Positions 50,326 through 59,677 of a stretch of 64,000 nt of DNA are shown piece by piece. Under the pieces are notes generated by a model. That model made no database searches and was not told the DNA's origin. It was given only the letters and a program-made list of their open reading frames with translations. Made by a program: the position numbers and the translations under genes. The first letter of the stretch is position 1; every line of letters begins with the position of its first letter. The stretch is taken from contig NZ_WMIE01000006.1 of the NCBI RefSeq assembly GCF_009711225.1, forward strand, positions 148,328-212,327, written 5' to 3'. Source of the DNA: Paracoccus aestuariivivens. GTDB lineage: Bacteria; Pseudomonadota; Alphaproteobacteria; Rhodobacterales; Rhodobacteraceae.

Positions 50326-51285
50326 ATGCTGTTCGCCTATGCCCCCGACGGGACAAAACTGCAAAAGATCGAGCAGGGCGGCGATCTTTCGCAGGCGGTG
50401 TGGATCGACCTGTACCGTCCCATGCCGCCGCAGATCGCGGATGTCGAGAAGCTGGGCGTCCAGATCCCCACGCTGGCCGATATGGAAGAGATAGAGATCT
50501 CGAACCGGATCTATCGCGAGAACGGCGTCGATTATTACACCGTCGTCCTGCCGGGTCTGAGCGAGACCAAGGCGCCGGTTTCGGGGCCGGTCTGTTTCAT
50601 CCTGCAACCGGATCGCCTGATCACCGTGCGCCACCACGCCCCCCGACCGTTCGAGACCTATCCCCTGCGCGCCGACAAGGTCGGTCCCGGTTGCGGCGGT
50701 CCGCGCAGGGTTTTCATGTCCCTGCTCGAAGAGGTGGTCGGCCGTCTCGCCGATCTGCTGGAAGGGGCGGGGCGGGTGCTGGATACGGTCACCGGCAAGG
50801 TCTTTCACGATGGCGCATCGGCAGATGACCGCGCCCTGCAGAACGCGCTGCAAGAGGTGGCGCATGAATCCGATCTGATTAGCAGGGTGCGCTTGTCGCT
50901 TTTGACCGTGGAACGCGCGCTGAGCTATTTCAGCCTGACGCTGGACGGCGGGTCGGACGGGCGGGCGCTCAAACCCGTGGTCAAGGGGCTGATGCGCGAT
51001 ATCAACGCGCTGGAAGTGCATTGCGATTTCCTGTCCAGCCGTGTCGCGATGGCGATCGACGTGACGCTTGGCATGGTCAATCTGGCGCAGAACAAGACGA
51101 TCAAGATCCTGTCGGTCGTGTCCGTCCTGTTCCTGCCGCCGACCATGATCGCCTCGGCCTACGGGATGAATTTCGTCGATATCCCCGAGCTTGACTGGTC
51201 CTTTGGCTATCCGATGGCGCTGATCCTGATGATGCTGTCGGCGGTCGGTACCTTCTTCCTGTTCAAATGGCGTAAGTGGCTGTGA
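50326..51285 (+). CDS. CorA family divalent cation transporter, ZntB-like
   Basis: 319 residues from the ATG at 50326, after CGAGGTCCGCC. A large soluble N-terminal domain (about 1-255) precedes two C-terminal transmembrane helices separated by the family signature YGMNFVDIPELDWSFGYP (GMN motif with the short periplasmic loop). CorA proteins form pentameric channels for magnesium or, in the ZntB branch, zinc. The coiled-coil-like stalk TLGMVNLAQNKTIKILSVVS lies just before the first helix. It is a monocistronic gene, and an inverted repeat follows its stop. Confidence 0.87.
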   Translation: MLFAYAPDGTKLQKIEQGGDLSQAVWIDLYRPMPPQIADVEKLGVQIPTLADMEEIEISNRIYRENGVDYYTVVLPGLSETKAPVSGPVCFILQPDRLITVRHHAPRPFETYPLRADKVGPGCGGPRRVFMSLLEEVVGRLADLLEGAGRVLDTVTGKVFHDGASADDRALQNALQEVAHESDLISRVRLSLLTVERALSYFSLTLDGGSDGRALKPVVKGLMRDINALEVHCDFLSSRVAMAIDVTLGMVNLAQNKTIKILSVVSVLFLPPTMIASAYGMNFVDIPELDWSFGYPMALILMMLSAVGTFFLFKWRKWL

Positions 51286-51290
51286 CGATT

Positions 51291-51308
51291 AGGCCGGTTT
51301 TCCGGCCA
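51291..51308 (+). terminator. Weak hairpin after the CorA-family gene
   Basis: GGCCGG (51292-51297), loop TTTT, CCGGCC (51302-51307), starting seven bases after the stop codon. There is no T-run, so it is only a possible terminator. Confidence 0.35.
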
Positions 51309-51353
51309 TAGGGGTGGGGAAACCGCGCCATTTGAACGCCGTAGAGGAAGAAT

Positions 51354-51396
51354 CTTGAAACCTGTCCAGAAAGACGGGTCGACTGGACAGGTCAAG
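51354..51396. repeat. Long imperfect inverted repeat upstream of the orphan gene
   Basis: CTTGA-AA-CCTGTCCAG (51354-51369) is mirrored by CTGGACAGG-TCAAG (51383-51396): a 14-bp stem with a two-base bulge and a 13-base loop. It lies 68 bases before the orphan gene start, in an otherwise A/T-richer gap. It could be a terminator of the corA-like gene, a protein-binding site or an RNA element. Confidence 0.6.
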
Positions 51397-51464
51397 CAAT
51401 CTACGAGGGCGGTAATTCAGTACTTAATCAACCTTTAACTGTTTTTGTACCGTAGGAGTTGCTC

Positions 51465-52142
51465 ATGTTCGGGGGTCTTTTTCCGTCGCGATCGAAAGGT
51501 CAGGGTGTTGAGTTCGATGGAAATATCTCTCCGTTCCTGAGCAGCACAGCGGCTGCGGCTCCGTCCGGCGCGACGCAGGACGATGACAACCTCGACGAAA
51601 GTCTGGACGCTGCGGCACATCCGGTTTCAGAGGTGCCGAAAAGCGGACCCAAGCCGATCCTGATCGGTCCGGTTGCCCTGACCGGTGCGCCGAATGACAG
51701 CACGGTCATCACCCGTCTGATCCGCGATCTGACCGAGGAACTCAGCGAACGTCTGGTGACCGCGAAGGATTGCTACAACTACATCATGGAAGAGGCCGAG
51801 CGCCTGTCGCAGACCGTCGATTTTCGCGGGCTTGTCGTCGAGCGGTTCGAGTTCCTGCCGATCGAATATAGCGGCAAGGGCAAGCAGCTTAAGCCCTGTC
51901 CGGTTTCGACCCGCGCGGGCGTGAAATTTCTGGATGGCGCCGTCCAGTCCGATCTGGACAGGGTTTTCGGCGCGATCAGGGCGCTGGATATCCGCGCGAT
52001 GGTCTTTGTGCATTTCGTGAAGAACAACCGCGAGGAAATCCACGCCCTGCGCAAGAAGAACGCCAAGTGGTTCCGCAATCACAGCCGCAGCGCGCAAGAG
52101 ATGATCGGCTGGGAAGCCGTCCTGTCCCGCCTCGAACGATAA
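51465..52142 (+). CDS. Orphan hypothetical protein
   Basis: 225 residues from the ATG at 51465, which is well placed after CGTAGGAG. I do not recognise a family. The N-terminal 60 residues are low-complexity and acidic (SSTAAAAPSGATQDDDNLDE), then comes a proline-rich turn (PKSGPKPILIGPVALTG) and a folded-looking alpha/beta part from about residue 75, with a helix DSTVITRLIRDLTEELSERL and a basic C-terminus (REEIHALRKKNAKWFRNHSR). No signal peptide, membrane helix or catalytic motif is seen. It stands alone between a metal channel and a convergent iron-type ABC operon, with its own A/T-rich upstream region. Confidence 0.75.
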   Translation: MFGGLFPSRSKGQGVEFDGNISPFLSSTAAAAPSGATQDDDNLDESLDAAAHPVSEVPKSGPKPILIGPVALTGAPNDSTVITRLIRDLTEELSERLVTAKDCYNYIMEEAERLSQTVDFRGLVVERFEFLPIEYSGKGKQLKPCPVSTRAGVKFLDGAVQSDLDRVFGAIRALDIRAMVFVHFVKNNREEIHALRKKNAKWFRNHSRSAQEMIGWEAVLSRLER

Positions 52143-52154
52143 CGGCCAAGCGGA

Positions 52155-53195
52155 TCAGCCGTTATCGCTGAAAGCCCATGGCTGGCCGATGCGCAGGCGG
52201 ATATGTTCTTTGCTTCGCGCGCGGCCGCGGGCATGGGCGATCATGCCGCCCAAGGCGGTTTCCAGTTCCAGCCGGAATCGTCCGCCCTGATAGGTGCAGG
52301 CGACAACCTGCGCAGGGATCGGGCCGTCAGGATCTATTGCCAGATCCTCGGGGCGGATGCAGATATGGGTGGGTGCGGCGCTGGTCGCGCGGGCCATGAT
52401 CTGTTGGCCCGATGCGTTCACCGCGATGCCAAGGGCCGTCAACGGACCCGCCGCCTGTACGGGGATCACCGCGCCATCGCCGACAAATCCCGCGACGAAG
52501 CGGTTTGCGGGGCGGTCATACAGTTCCTCGGGCGCGGCGAACTGGCAGATCCGGCCATTGCGCATGACCGCGACGCGATCTGCAAGGGCCAGCGCCTCGG
52601 TCTGGTCATGGGTCACATACAGCATGGTCGCCTTGGTGCGGGTATGGAAATCGGCGAAGGCCTGCTGCATCGCTGCGCGCAGCGACAGGTCCAGATTGGC
52701 CAGCGGTTCGTCCAGCAGGACCGCCTGAGGCTCGGCGACCAGACAGCGCGCCAGCGCCACGCGCTGCCTTTGCCCGCCCGAAAGCTGCGCGGGCATCCGG
52801 TCCGCGAAACGTTCCAGACCGGTCAGCTCCAGCGCCTGCCGGACCCGTTGCCGTCGTTCCTGCGCCGACATCCGCCGCATTTCGAGCGGATACGAGATAT
52901 TGCCGGCCACGGTCATATGCGGCCACAGGGCATAGGACTGGAACACCATGCCGATATTGCGGTCCTCGGGCGCAACGAACCGGCCTTCGCCGGCAAGGAT
53001 GCGCTCGCCCAGCCGGATGCTGCCCGCGTCGGGGGTCTCGAATCCGGCGACAAGGCGCAGAAGCGTGGTCTTGCCGCAGCCGGACGGACCCAGCAGCGCC
53101 ACAAACTCGCCCGAGGCGATGGTCGCGGTGACGCCGTCCAGCGCGGATTGGCCGTCAAAAGCCTTGCGGAGGGCGGAACAGGTCAGTTCTGCCAT
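52155..53195 (-). CDS. FbpC/PotA-type ABC transporter ATP-binding protein
   Basis: 346 residues from the ATG at 53195 (AAGG nine bases ahead; the ATG at 53204 is an alternative). Walker A GPSGCGKTT, Q-loop MVFQSYALWPHMTVAGNISY, signature LSGGQRQRVALARCLV, Walker B AVLLDEPLANLD, then the C-terminal TOBE-like domain with ICIRPEDLAI. The MVFQSYALWPHM wording is typical of Fe(III)/phosphonate-type importers. It overlaps the permease gene and closes a three-gene operon with receptor and fused permease. Confidence 0.9.
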   Translation of the reverse strand: MAELTCSALRKAFDGQSALDGVTATIASGEFVALLGPSGCGKTTLLRLVAGFETPDAGSIRLGERILAGEGRFVAPEDRNIGMVFQSYALWPHMTVAGNISYPLEMRRMSAQERRQRVRQALELTGLERFADRMPAQLSGGQRQRVALARCLVAEPQAVLLDEPLANLDLSLRAAMQQAFADFHTRTKATMLYVTHDQTEALALADRVAVMRNGRICQFAAPEELYDRPANRFVAGFVGDGAVIPVQAAGPLTALGIAVNASGQQIMARATSAAPTHICIRPEDLAIDPDGPIPAQVVACTYQGGRFRLELETALGGMIAHARGRARSKEHIRLRIGQPWAFSDNG

Positions 53196-54889
53196 GGCAC
53201 GCATCCTTTCGGCAGTCGCGACGCGGCAAGCTGGACCAGCCCCATCAGCGCGATGACGACCAGCACGATGGACGCGGCCAGCGCCGATGCCATCACGGTT
53301 TCGCCGCTGTCTTCGAGATTGAAGATCAGGACGCCCAAAGTCTCGGTTCCGGCCGCCCAGAGCAGGGCCGACACGGTCAGTTCGTTGACGGCGGTCAGGA
53401 ATACAAGGATTGCGCCCGCCGCGGCCGCCGGCGCGGTCAGGGGCAGGACGATCGTGCGCAGCCTGCGGCCAAGCCGCGCCCCTACGCTCGCGGCGGCTTC
53501 TTCCATCGCGGGGTCAAGCTGGCCGATGGCCGCTTGGACAGGACGCAGCATGACGACCAGAAAACGCGAGAGATAGGCCAGCAGGATGATGCCCAGCGTG
53601 CCGTAAAGCGTGATTTGCGTGAAGGGGACGCGCATGAATGACAGGATGCAGGCGATGGCCAGAACGACTCCGGGCAGGGCATAGGGCAGGTCGATCAGGA
53701 TATCGGTCGTGCGTGTCGCCCAGTTGCGCCTGCGGTCCAGAAGCCAAGCCAGCGGGACGCAGACCAGCATCAGGATCGCGGCAGCGGATGCGGCCAGCAG
53801 GACCGAATTCGCATAGGCGCGGCGCGTCACGGGCTGGTGCAGCAGAACCTCGGCCCATGCCTTCAGTGTCAGGTTCTCGAAGGTCAGGGGCACGCCGTAA
53901 GCCGGAACCAGCGAGGTCGCGACCAGCGCCGCCAAGGGCAGAATCAGGATCGCTGCGATGAAGGCCCACATGATCGTTTCGACCAGCGGGCGGGCAGGGC
54001 CAAGTCTAAGGGCAAGGGGCGATCCGGCCATGCCGACCAGTCCGTAATGGCTTTTCGACAGCAAAAGGCGGTTCAGCAGCACGCCGCAGATCGCGACCGA
54101 GCCGATCAGCAGGGCCAGAATGGCGACCTCGGGCAGGACCGAGGGGCCCATGCCGACAAGGCGCTGGTAGATCAGCGTCGGCAGGGTCGAATAACGCGCC
54201 GGAATCCCCAGCATGGCCGGAATGCCGAAATTCCCTAGCGCGGTGACGAAGGTCATGGCGGCCCCCGCCGCCAGACCCGGCAGCGACAGCGGCAGGACGA
54301 TCCGCGCCCAGACCCGCCAGCCGCGCGCGCCGGACATGCGCGCGGCCTCGATCAGGTTCGCGGGGATCATTCGCAGCGCCGCGCGCAGGGTCAGGAACAC
54401 GATCGAGGCGTGCTGAATCCCCAGCAGCAGGGAAATTCCCCATGCCGAGTGCAGCGGCTGCGGGCTGCCCAAAGGCGGCGCGAGCCCCAGCGTCCTGAGC
54501 AGGACCGAGGAAGGTCCGGTCACCTGCATCCACGCCAGCGCCGTGATCTGGGGCGGGATCATCATCGGGATCATCAGGCAGAACACCAGCACGGCCTTGG
54601 CCCTGATATCGGTCAGCGCTACGACAAAGGCAAAGGCCGAGCCGATCAGGACGGAAATCGCCGTACCCGCGCCAGCCGTCACAAGCGAATGCTGCAGGGC
54701 GGTCCATGTGCTGTCGCGGCCCAGCACTTCGGCGGCATGTGCCAGTGTAGCGCCCGTGCCGAAGCCGAACCCCTCGGCCAGCAAGCGCAGGATCGGACCG
54801 AAAGCGACCAGCAGGACCGGGATCAGTAAAAGCGGAAGCAGCCGGTCCGAAGACCGGCTGCTGCGGGAATTTACGGACAGGGCGGTCAT
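53183..54889 (-). CDS. FbpB-type fused ABC transporter permease
   Basis: 568 residues with about twelve transmembrane helices, two permease domains joined in one chain, as in FbpB/AfuB. Each half has a coupling loop: ARMSGARGWRVWARIVLPLS near residue 180 and EAAASVGARLGRRLRTIVLP near 475. The start overlaps the receptor stop (ATGA). The first 20 codons include an 11-bp perfect hairpin. It forms the membrane path for the substrate delivered by the receptor. Confidence 0.9.
   Translation of the reverse strand: MTALSVNSRSSRSSDRLLPLLLIPVLLVAFGPILRLLAEGFGFGTGATLAHAAEVLGRDSTWTALQHSLVTAGAGTAISVLIGSAFAFVVALTDIRAKAVLVFCLMIPMMIPPQITALAWMQVTGPSSVLLRTLGLAPPLGSPQPLHSAWGISLLLGIQHASIVFLTLRAALRMIPANLIEAARMSGARGWRVWARIVLPLSLPGLAAGAAMTFVTALGNFGIPAMLGIPARYSTLPTLIYQRLVGMGPSVLPEVAILALLIGSVAICGVLLNRLLLSKSHYGLVGMAGSPLALRLGPARPLVETIMWAFIAAILILPLAALVATSLVPAYGVPLTFENLTLKAWAEVLLHQPVTRRAYANSVLLAASAAAILMLVCVPLAWLLDRRRNWATRTTDILIDLPYALPGVVLAIACILSFMRVPFTQITLYGTLGIILLAYLSRFLVVMLRPVQAAIGQLDPAMEEAAASVGARLGRRLRTIVLPLTAPAAAAGAILVFLTAVNELTVSALLWAAGTETLGVLIFNLEDSGETVMASALAASIVLVVIALMGLVQLAASRLPKGCVPWQN
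54837..54862. other. Perfect 11-bp hairpin inside the start of the fused permease gene
   Basis: AGCAGCCGGTC (54837-54847), loop CGAA, GACCGGCTGCT (54852-54862). On the coding (minus) strand it covers codons about 10-18 of the permease. A stable stem just after a receptor/permease junction may block exonucleases or ribosomes and so bias expression toward the receptor. Confidence 0.6.
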
Positions 54890-55857
54890 TTGACGCCGAA
54901 CACCTCGGCGAATTTCGATTTGTTGGCTTCGGTATCGGCCAGCGTCTTGGCCGGATCGAAGGCCATCAGCTTGATGTCGCCGCGCGCGGGAAAGCCCTCG
55001 GGGCTGGCGATGCCGTTGCGGGCGGGAATGTAGCCCATCTCGACCACCAGATTCTGGCCCGCTTCGCTGAGGACGAAATCCACGAATTTCTCGGCATCGG
55101 CCTTGTTCGCGGCTCCGGCCATGATCGCGACGGGTTCGGTCACATAGGTCACGCCTTCGGTCGGGAACACGAAGTCGATGGGCGAACCCTCGGCCTTGGC
55201 GCGCAGCGCCATGTAATCGACCAGCACGCCATAGGGCTTTTCGCCCGCAGCCACGGCCTTGAACACGCCGCCATTGCCGCCATCGGCCAGCGTGTCATTC
55301 GCGGCAAGGGCCTCGTAATAGGACCAGCCAAGCGCGGGTGCGGCTGTCAGCGTTGCCAGATGGATCAGCGCCGCGCCCGAGTAGAGCGGCGAGGGCATGG
55401 CGACCATTCCCTTGTAATCGGGTTTCACCAGATCGGCCCAAGCGGTCGGAACGGCGGTCGCGCCGGTGTTATACGCGATGCCGGTCGTGATCAGTTTCGT
55501 CGAGTGGTAATAGCCTTCGGGGCTGTACAGCGCGGGATCATAGGCGGCGGCCTCGGGGGATTTGTAGGCGGCAAGCTTGCCCTCGTGGGCCATGCCTTCC
55601 AGCGTGACGGTATCGGCGATCAGCAGGACGTCGGGCTGACCCGCCCCCGCAGCGATCTCGGCGGCCATGCGCGCCATCAACTGGGTCGTGCCGTCGCGCA
55701 CCCAGTCCACCTTGGTGCCGGGATGTGCGGCCTCGAATGCCTCGACGGTCTTGCGGGCATCCTCGTTGGGCTGCGAGGTATACAGCTTCAGGGTTTCCGC
55801 GCTGGCTGCAAAAGGCATCGCAAGGCAGCAGGCAAGCGCGAGAACGTGGCGGGACAT
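54886..55857 (-). CDS. FbpA/AfuA-like ABC transporter substrate-binding protein
   Basis: 323 residues with a signal peptide (MSRHVLALACCLAMPFAASA). The mature start ETLKLYTSQPNEDARKTVEA, then GTKVDWVRDGTTQLMARMAA, SPEGYYHSTKLITTGIAYNT and VTEPVAIMAGAANKADAEKF resemble the FbpA/AfuA/PotD-like receptors. The tandem tyrosines used for iron in FbpA are not obvious at the expected place, so the ligand may be another anion (sugar phosphate or phosphonate). It is first in the operon with the fused permease and ATPase. Confidence 0.87.
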   Translation of the reverse strand: MSRHVLALACCLAMPFAASAETLKLYTSQPNEDARKTVEAFEAAHPGTKVDWVRDGTTQLMARMAAEIAAGAGQPDVLLIADTVTLEGMAHEGKLAAYKSPEAAAYDPALYSPEGYYHSTKLITTGIAYNTGATAVPTAWADLVKPDYKGMVAMPSPLYSGAALIHLATLTAAPALGWSYYEALAANDTLADGGNGGVFKAVAAGEKPYGVLVDYMALRAKAEGSPIDFVFPTEGVTYVTEPVAIMAGAANKADAEKFVDFVLSEAGQNLVVEMGYIPARNGIASPEGFPARGDIKLMAFDPAKTLADTEANKSKFAEVFGVK

Positions 55858-55977
55858 GGGCGGGCTCCTGACAGTTTCGAAGAAAGCCGGAAGGCTTCGG
55901 TCCAGAAGCGCCTAATGCGCGGATATGGCGGACAGATGACAATCGCGCGAAATACCGTTGCAGTGGGCCAAATGCGA

Positions 55978-56004
55978 ACGCCCCCGACATGATGCCGGGG
56001 GCGT
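55978..56004 (-). terminator. Hairpin terminator after the basic amino acid decarboxylase
   Basis: ACGCCCCCG (55978-55986) pairs with CGGGGGCGT (55996-56004). On the minus strand it begins 21 bases after the decarboxylase stop. The stem is very stable, but the following bases (TCGCATTT) are only moderately T-rich. Confidence 0.65.
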
Positions 56005-56025
56005 CCCTTTCCTGCCGAAACCCTG

Positions 56026-58314
56026 TCAGATCGCGACGCAATCCGCGAAATAGTGGGTATGGCCGTCCTCATCCATTTCCTGCACGAGGCCGTGGATATC
56101 GGTCTCAAACCCCGGGCATTTGCGGGCGAATTCGCGGTTGAACTTCAGATATTCCACGATCTTGCGGTTGAAGACCTCGCCGGGGATCAGCAGCGGGATT
56201 CCGGGCGGGTAGGGGGTGACAAGGCTGGTGGTGATCCGGCCTTCCAACTCGTCGATCGGCACGCGCTGGGTGGTGCGATGCGCGATATGGGCATAGGCGT
56301 CGCTGGGCTTCATCGCGGGGGTCAGCTCGCTCAGATACATTTCGGTCGAGAGGACCGCGACATCGTATTTGGCGTAAAGCGCGTGGACGTGCTGGCACAG
56401 GTCGCGCAGGCCCATCTTCTCGTAGCGCGGGAATTTTGCGCAGAATTCCGGCATGGTGCGCCACATCGGTTGGTTGCGGTCGTAATCGTCCTTGAACTGC
56501 TGGAGTGCTGCCAGCAGCGTGTTCCAGCGGCCCTTGGTGATGCCGATGGTGAACAGGATGAAGAAGCTGTAGAGGCCGGTCTTCTCAACGACGATGCCGT
56601 GCTCGGCCAGATATTTGGTCACGATCGAGGCCGGAATGCCGGTTTCCTCGAAGCGGCCGTCGATGTTCAGGCCGGGGGTGACGATCGTGGTCTTGATCGG
56701 GTCGAGCATGTTGAAGCCCGGCGCCATGTCGCCAAAGCCGTGCCATGAATCCTCGCCGTCGCGCTGGACGCCCTCGGCATCGGTGCGGCGCAGGATCCAG
56801 TCCTTGGCGCGGCCGATGCCCTCGCCCTCGGGGGCGTCGGGGCCCCAGACCTGGAACCACCATTCGCTTTCGCCGAATTCGGCATCGACCTTGCTCATGG
56901 CGCGGCGGAAATCCATCGCCTCGGCGATGCTTTCCTCGACCAGCGCCGTGCCGCCCGGAGGCTCCATCATCGCGGCGGCGACGTCGCAGCTGGCGATGAT
57001 CGAATATTGCGGGCTGGTCGAGGTGTGCATCAGATAGGCTTCGTTGAACAGGTGCCTGTCCAGCTTGGTGTCCTGCGAATCCTGCACCAGCACGTGGCTG
57101 GCCTGACTGATCCCCGCCAGCAGCTTGTGGATCGACTGCGTGGCGTAGGTCACCGAATGCTGGGTGCGCGGACGCTTGCGGCCCATGGCGTGGAAATGGC
57201 CATAGAAGGGGTGGAAGGCGGCGTGGGGTAGCCATGCCTCGTCGAAATGCAGGTTCTCGACATAGCCGTCGAGCATGCCCTTGATCGTTTCGGTGTTATA
57301 CAGAACGCCGTCATAGGTCGATTGGGTCAGCGTCATGATGCGCGGCTTGACCGCATCGGCATCGACGCCTTCCAGTAGCGGGTTGGCGCGGATCTTGGCC
57401 TTGATCGTTTCCGGCTCGAACTCGCTATGCGGGATCGGGCCGATGATGCCGAAATGGTTGCGCGTCGGGCGCAGGAAGACCGGAACCGCCCCCGTCATGA
57501 TGATCGAATGCAGGATCGACTTGTGGCAGTTGCGGTCCACGACCACGACATCGCCCGGAGCGACCGTGTGGTGCCAGACCATCTTGTTCGAGGTCGAGGT
57601 GCCGTTCGTCACGAAGAAGCAATGGTCGGCGTTGAAGATCCGGGCGGCGTTGCGCTCGGATGCGCCGATGGCGCCGTTATGATCCAGAAGCTGGCCCAGT
57701 TCCTCGACCGCGTTGCACACGTCCGAGCGCAGCATGTTCTCGCCGTAGAACTGGTGATACATCTGCCCGATCGGGCTTTTCAGGAAGGCCACGCCGCCGG
57801 AATGGCCGGGGCAGTGCCACGAGTACGACCCGTCCTCGGCGTAATCCAGAAGCGCCTTGAAGAAGGGCGGCTGGATGCCCTCAAGATAGGTCTTGGCCTC
57901 GCGGATGATGTGGCGCGCCACGAATTCGGGGGTGTCCTCGAACATGTGGATGAAGCCGTGCAACTCGCGCAGGATGTCGTTCGGCAGGTGGCGGCTGGTC
58001 TTGGTCTCGCCATAGACATAGATCGGCACGTCGGGGTTCTTCCAGCGCACTTCCTCGATGAAGTTGCGCAGGTTCACGATGACCGGATCGTCATCGGGAC
58101 CAGAGCTGAATTCCTCGTCGTCGATGGACAGGACGAAGGCGCTGGCACGCGACTGCTGCTGCGCGAATTGCGACAGATCGCCGTAACTCGTGACGCCCAG
58201 AACCTCGAAGCCTTCCTTCTCGATCGCCTCGGCCATGGCGCGGATGCCAAGGCCCGAGGAGTTTTCGGAGCGGAAATCCTCGTCGATAATGACGATGGGG
58301 AAGCGAAATTTCAT
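56026..58314 (-). CDS. Orn/Lys/Arg decarboxylase family protein (PLP-dependent, fold type I)
   Basis: 762 residues, close to inducible lysine/arginine decarboxylases (about 710-755). N-terminal response-regulator-like wing (1-135; IVIIDEDFRSENSSGLGIRA), then the catalytic core with DGSYSWHCPGHSGGVAFLKS, FFVTNGTSTSNKMVWH and HSVTYATQSIHKLLAG, in which the lysine after Ser-Ile-His binds PLP, and the C-terminal domain (TSLVTPYPPGIPLLIPGEVF). It converts a basic amino acid to a polyamine, using up protons. No linked antiporter is seen. Arginine versus lysine specificity cannot be decided by eye. Confidence 0.9.
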   Translation of the reverse strand: MKFRFPIVIIDEDFRSENSSGLGIRAMAEAIEKEGFEVLGVTSYGDLSQFAQQQSRASAFVLSIDDEEFSSGPDDDPVIVNLRNFIEEVRWKNPDVPIYVYGETKTSRHLPNDILRELHGFIHMFEDTPEFVARHIIREAKTYLEGIQPPFFKALLDYAEDGSYSWHCPGHSGGVAFLKSPIGQMYHQFYGENMLRSDVCNAVEELGQLLDHNGAIGASERNAARIFNADHCFFVTNGTSTSNKMVWHHTVAPGDVVVVDRNCHKSILHSIIMTGAVPVFLRPTRNHFGIIGPIPHSEFEPETIKAKIRANPLLEGVDADAVKPRIMTLTQSTYDGVLYNTETIKGMLDGYVENLHFDEAWLPHAAFHPFYGHFHAMGRKRPRTQHSVTYATQSIHKLLAGISQASHVLVQDSQDTKLDRHLFNEAYLMHTSTSPQYSIIASCDVAAAMMEPPGGTALVEESIAEAMDFRRAMSKVDAEFGESEWWFQVWGPDAPEGEGIGRAKDWILRRTDAEGVQRDGEDSWHGFGDMAPGFNMLDPIKTTIVTPGLNIDGRFEETGIPASIVTKYLAEHGIVVEKTGLYSFFILFTIGITKGRWNTLLAALQQFKDDYDRNQPMWRTMPEFCAKFPRYEKMGLRDLCQHVHALYAKYDVAVLSTEMYLSELTPAMKPSDAYAHIAHRTTQRVPIDELEGRITTSLVTPYPPGIPLLIPGEVFNRKIVEYLKFNREFARKCPGFETDIHGLVQEMDEDGHTHYFADCVAI

Positions 58315-58558
58315 GGGGCACTCCTGCCGGGTGCGCAGTCATCCGTGAAGACAAAGCATGTCACGGCCGGTCCTCCTGCATTGCACCGTATTAGTTCGAG
58401 GTCTGAGGCCGTTTTCTTTCCATAGATGGCCGTCGCGTCAAGGGCTGATGGGCCAATTACCGCATGACCTGACGCGAACAGGCCCGCCGGAATGGCGGGC
58501 CATCGGCGTAACGGTCCGGAATTGCGCGATTGGCGGCTTTCGGCGGCGACCCGCCGGT

Positions 58559-59677
58559 TCAGCCCGCGAGCAACTGGTCGGGCGTGATCGCGGGCAATCC
58601 CACGGCCTCGCCCACCGGCAACGAGGTCAACTGCCCCTCATGCGTGGCCAGCCCCGCCCGCAGATGGGGGTCGGATTCGATGGCGCGGCGCCAGCCCTTG
58701 CCCGCCAACGCCAGCACGAAAGGCAGAGTCGCGTTCCCCAGCGCCTGCGTCGAGGTCCGCGCCGCTGCGCCCGGCATGTTCGCGACGCAGTAATGGATCA
58801 CGCCGTCCACCTCGTAGATCGGGTCCTGATGGGTGGTCGGGCGCGAGGTCTCGAAACAGCCGCCCTGATCTATCGCGACATCGACCAGCACGGCACCGGG
58901 CAGCATGGTCGAAAGCTGCGCGCGGCTGACCAGCTTGGGCGCGGCGGCCCCCGGAACCAGCACCGCGCCGATGACCATATCGGCATCGGTCAGCAGCGCA
59001 GCTGTGGCGGCCGCGCTGGCATATTGCGTGGTCAGCTTGCCCATGAAGATATCGTCCAGATAGGACAGGCGCGGCACCGAGCGGTCCATCACCGTGACAT
59101 TGGCCCCCATGCCGACCGCGACGCGCGCCGCTGCCGCTCCGACCACGCCACCGCCAATGATCAGGACATTGGCCGGACGTACACCGGGTACGCCGCCCAT
59201 CAGCACGCCGCGCCCGCCATTCGCCTTTTGCAGCGCCCATGCGCCGACCTGAGGCGCCAGCCGTCCCGCCACCTCGGACATCGGGGCCAGCAAGGGCAGG
59301 CCGCCCCGCGCATCCGTTACGGTTTCATAGGCAATCGCGGTCACGCCCGACACCAGCAGATCGCGGGTCTGGTCGGGATCGGGGGCAAGGTGCAGATAGG
59401 TGAACAGCAATTGCCCGCGCCGCAGCATGGCGCGCTCACGGGCCTGCGGCTCCTTGACCTTCACGATCATATCGGCATCGTCAAAGACCGAGACCGCATC
59501 CGGCGCGATCCGGGCTCCGGCGGTGATGTAATCCGCGTCCGTGAACCCCGAGCCAAGCCCCGCGCCGGTTTCGATCAGCACGTCATGGCCATGGGCGATT
59601 GCCTCGGAGGCGGCGGCGGGGGTCAGTCCGACGCGGAATTCCTGAGGTTTGATCTCTTTGGGGCAGCCGATCTTCAT
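58559..59677 (-). CDS. ald: Alanine dehydrogenase
   Basis: 372 residues, typical length. N-terminal [20 protein letters not shown] (with the substrate-binding Arg), IVKVKEPQ holding the conserved lysine, then [20 protein letters not shown], the NAD-binding motif, and [20 protein letters not shown] near the end. The enzyme interconverts L-alanine and pyruvate plus ammonia with NADH. In many alphaproteobacteria an Lrp-type regulator is divergent; here none is adjacent. The 245-base gap downstream of it, toward the decarboxylase start, must carry the decarboxylase promoter. Confidence 0.93.
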   Translation of the reverse strand: MKIGCPKEIKPQEFRVGLTPAAASEAIAHGHDVLIETGAGLGSGFTDADYITAGARIAPDAVSVFDDADMIVKVKEPQARERAMLRRGQLLFTYLHLAPDPDQTRDLLVSGVTAIAYETVTDARGGLPLLAPMSEVAGRLAPQVGAWALQKANGGRGVLMGGVPGVRPANVLIIGGGVVGAAAARVAVGMGANVTVMDRSVPRLSYLDDIFMGKLTTQYASAAATAALLTDADMVIGAVLVPGAAAPKLVSRAQLSTMLPGAVLVDVAIDQGGCFETSRPTTHQDPIYEVDGVIHYCVANMPGAAARTSTQALGNATLPFVLALAGKGWRRAIESDPHLRAGLATHEGQLTSLPVGEAVGLPAITPDQLLAG

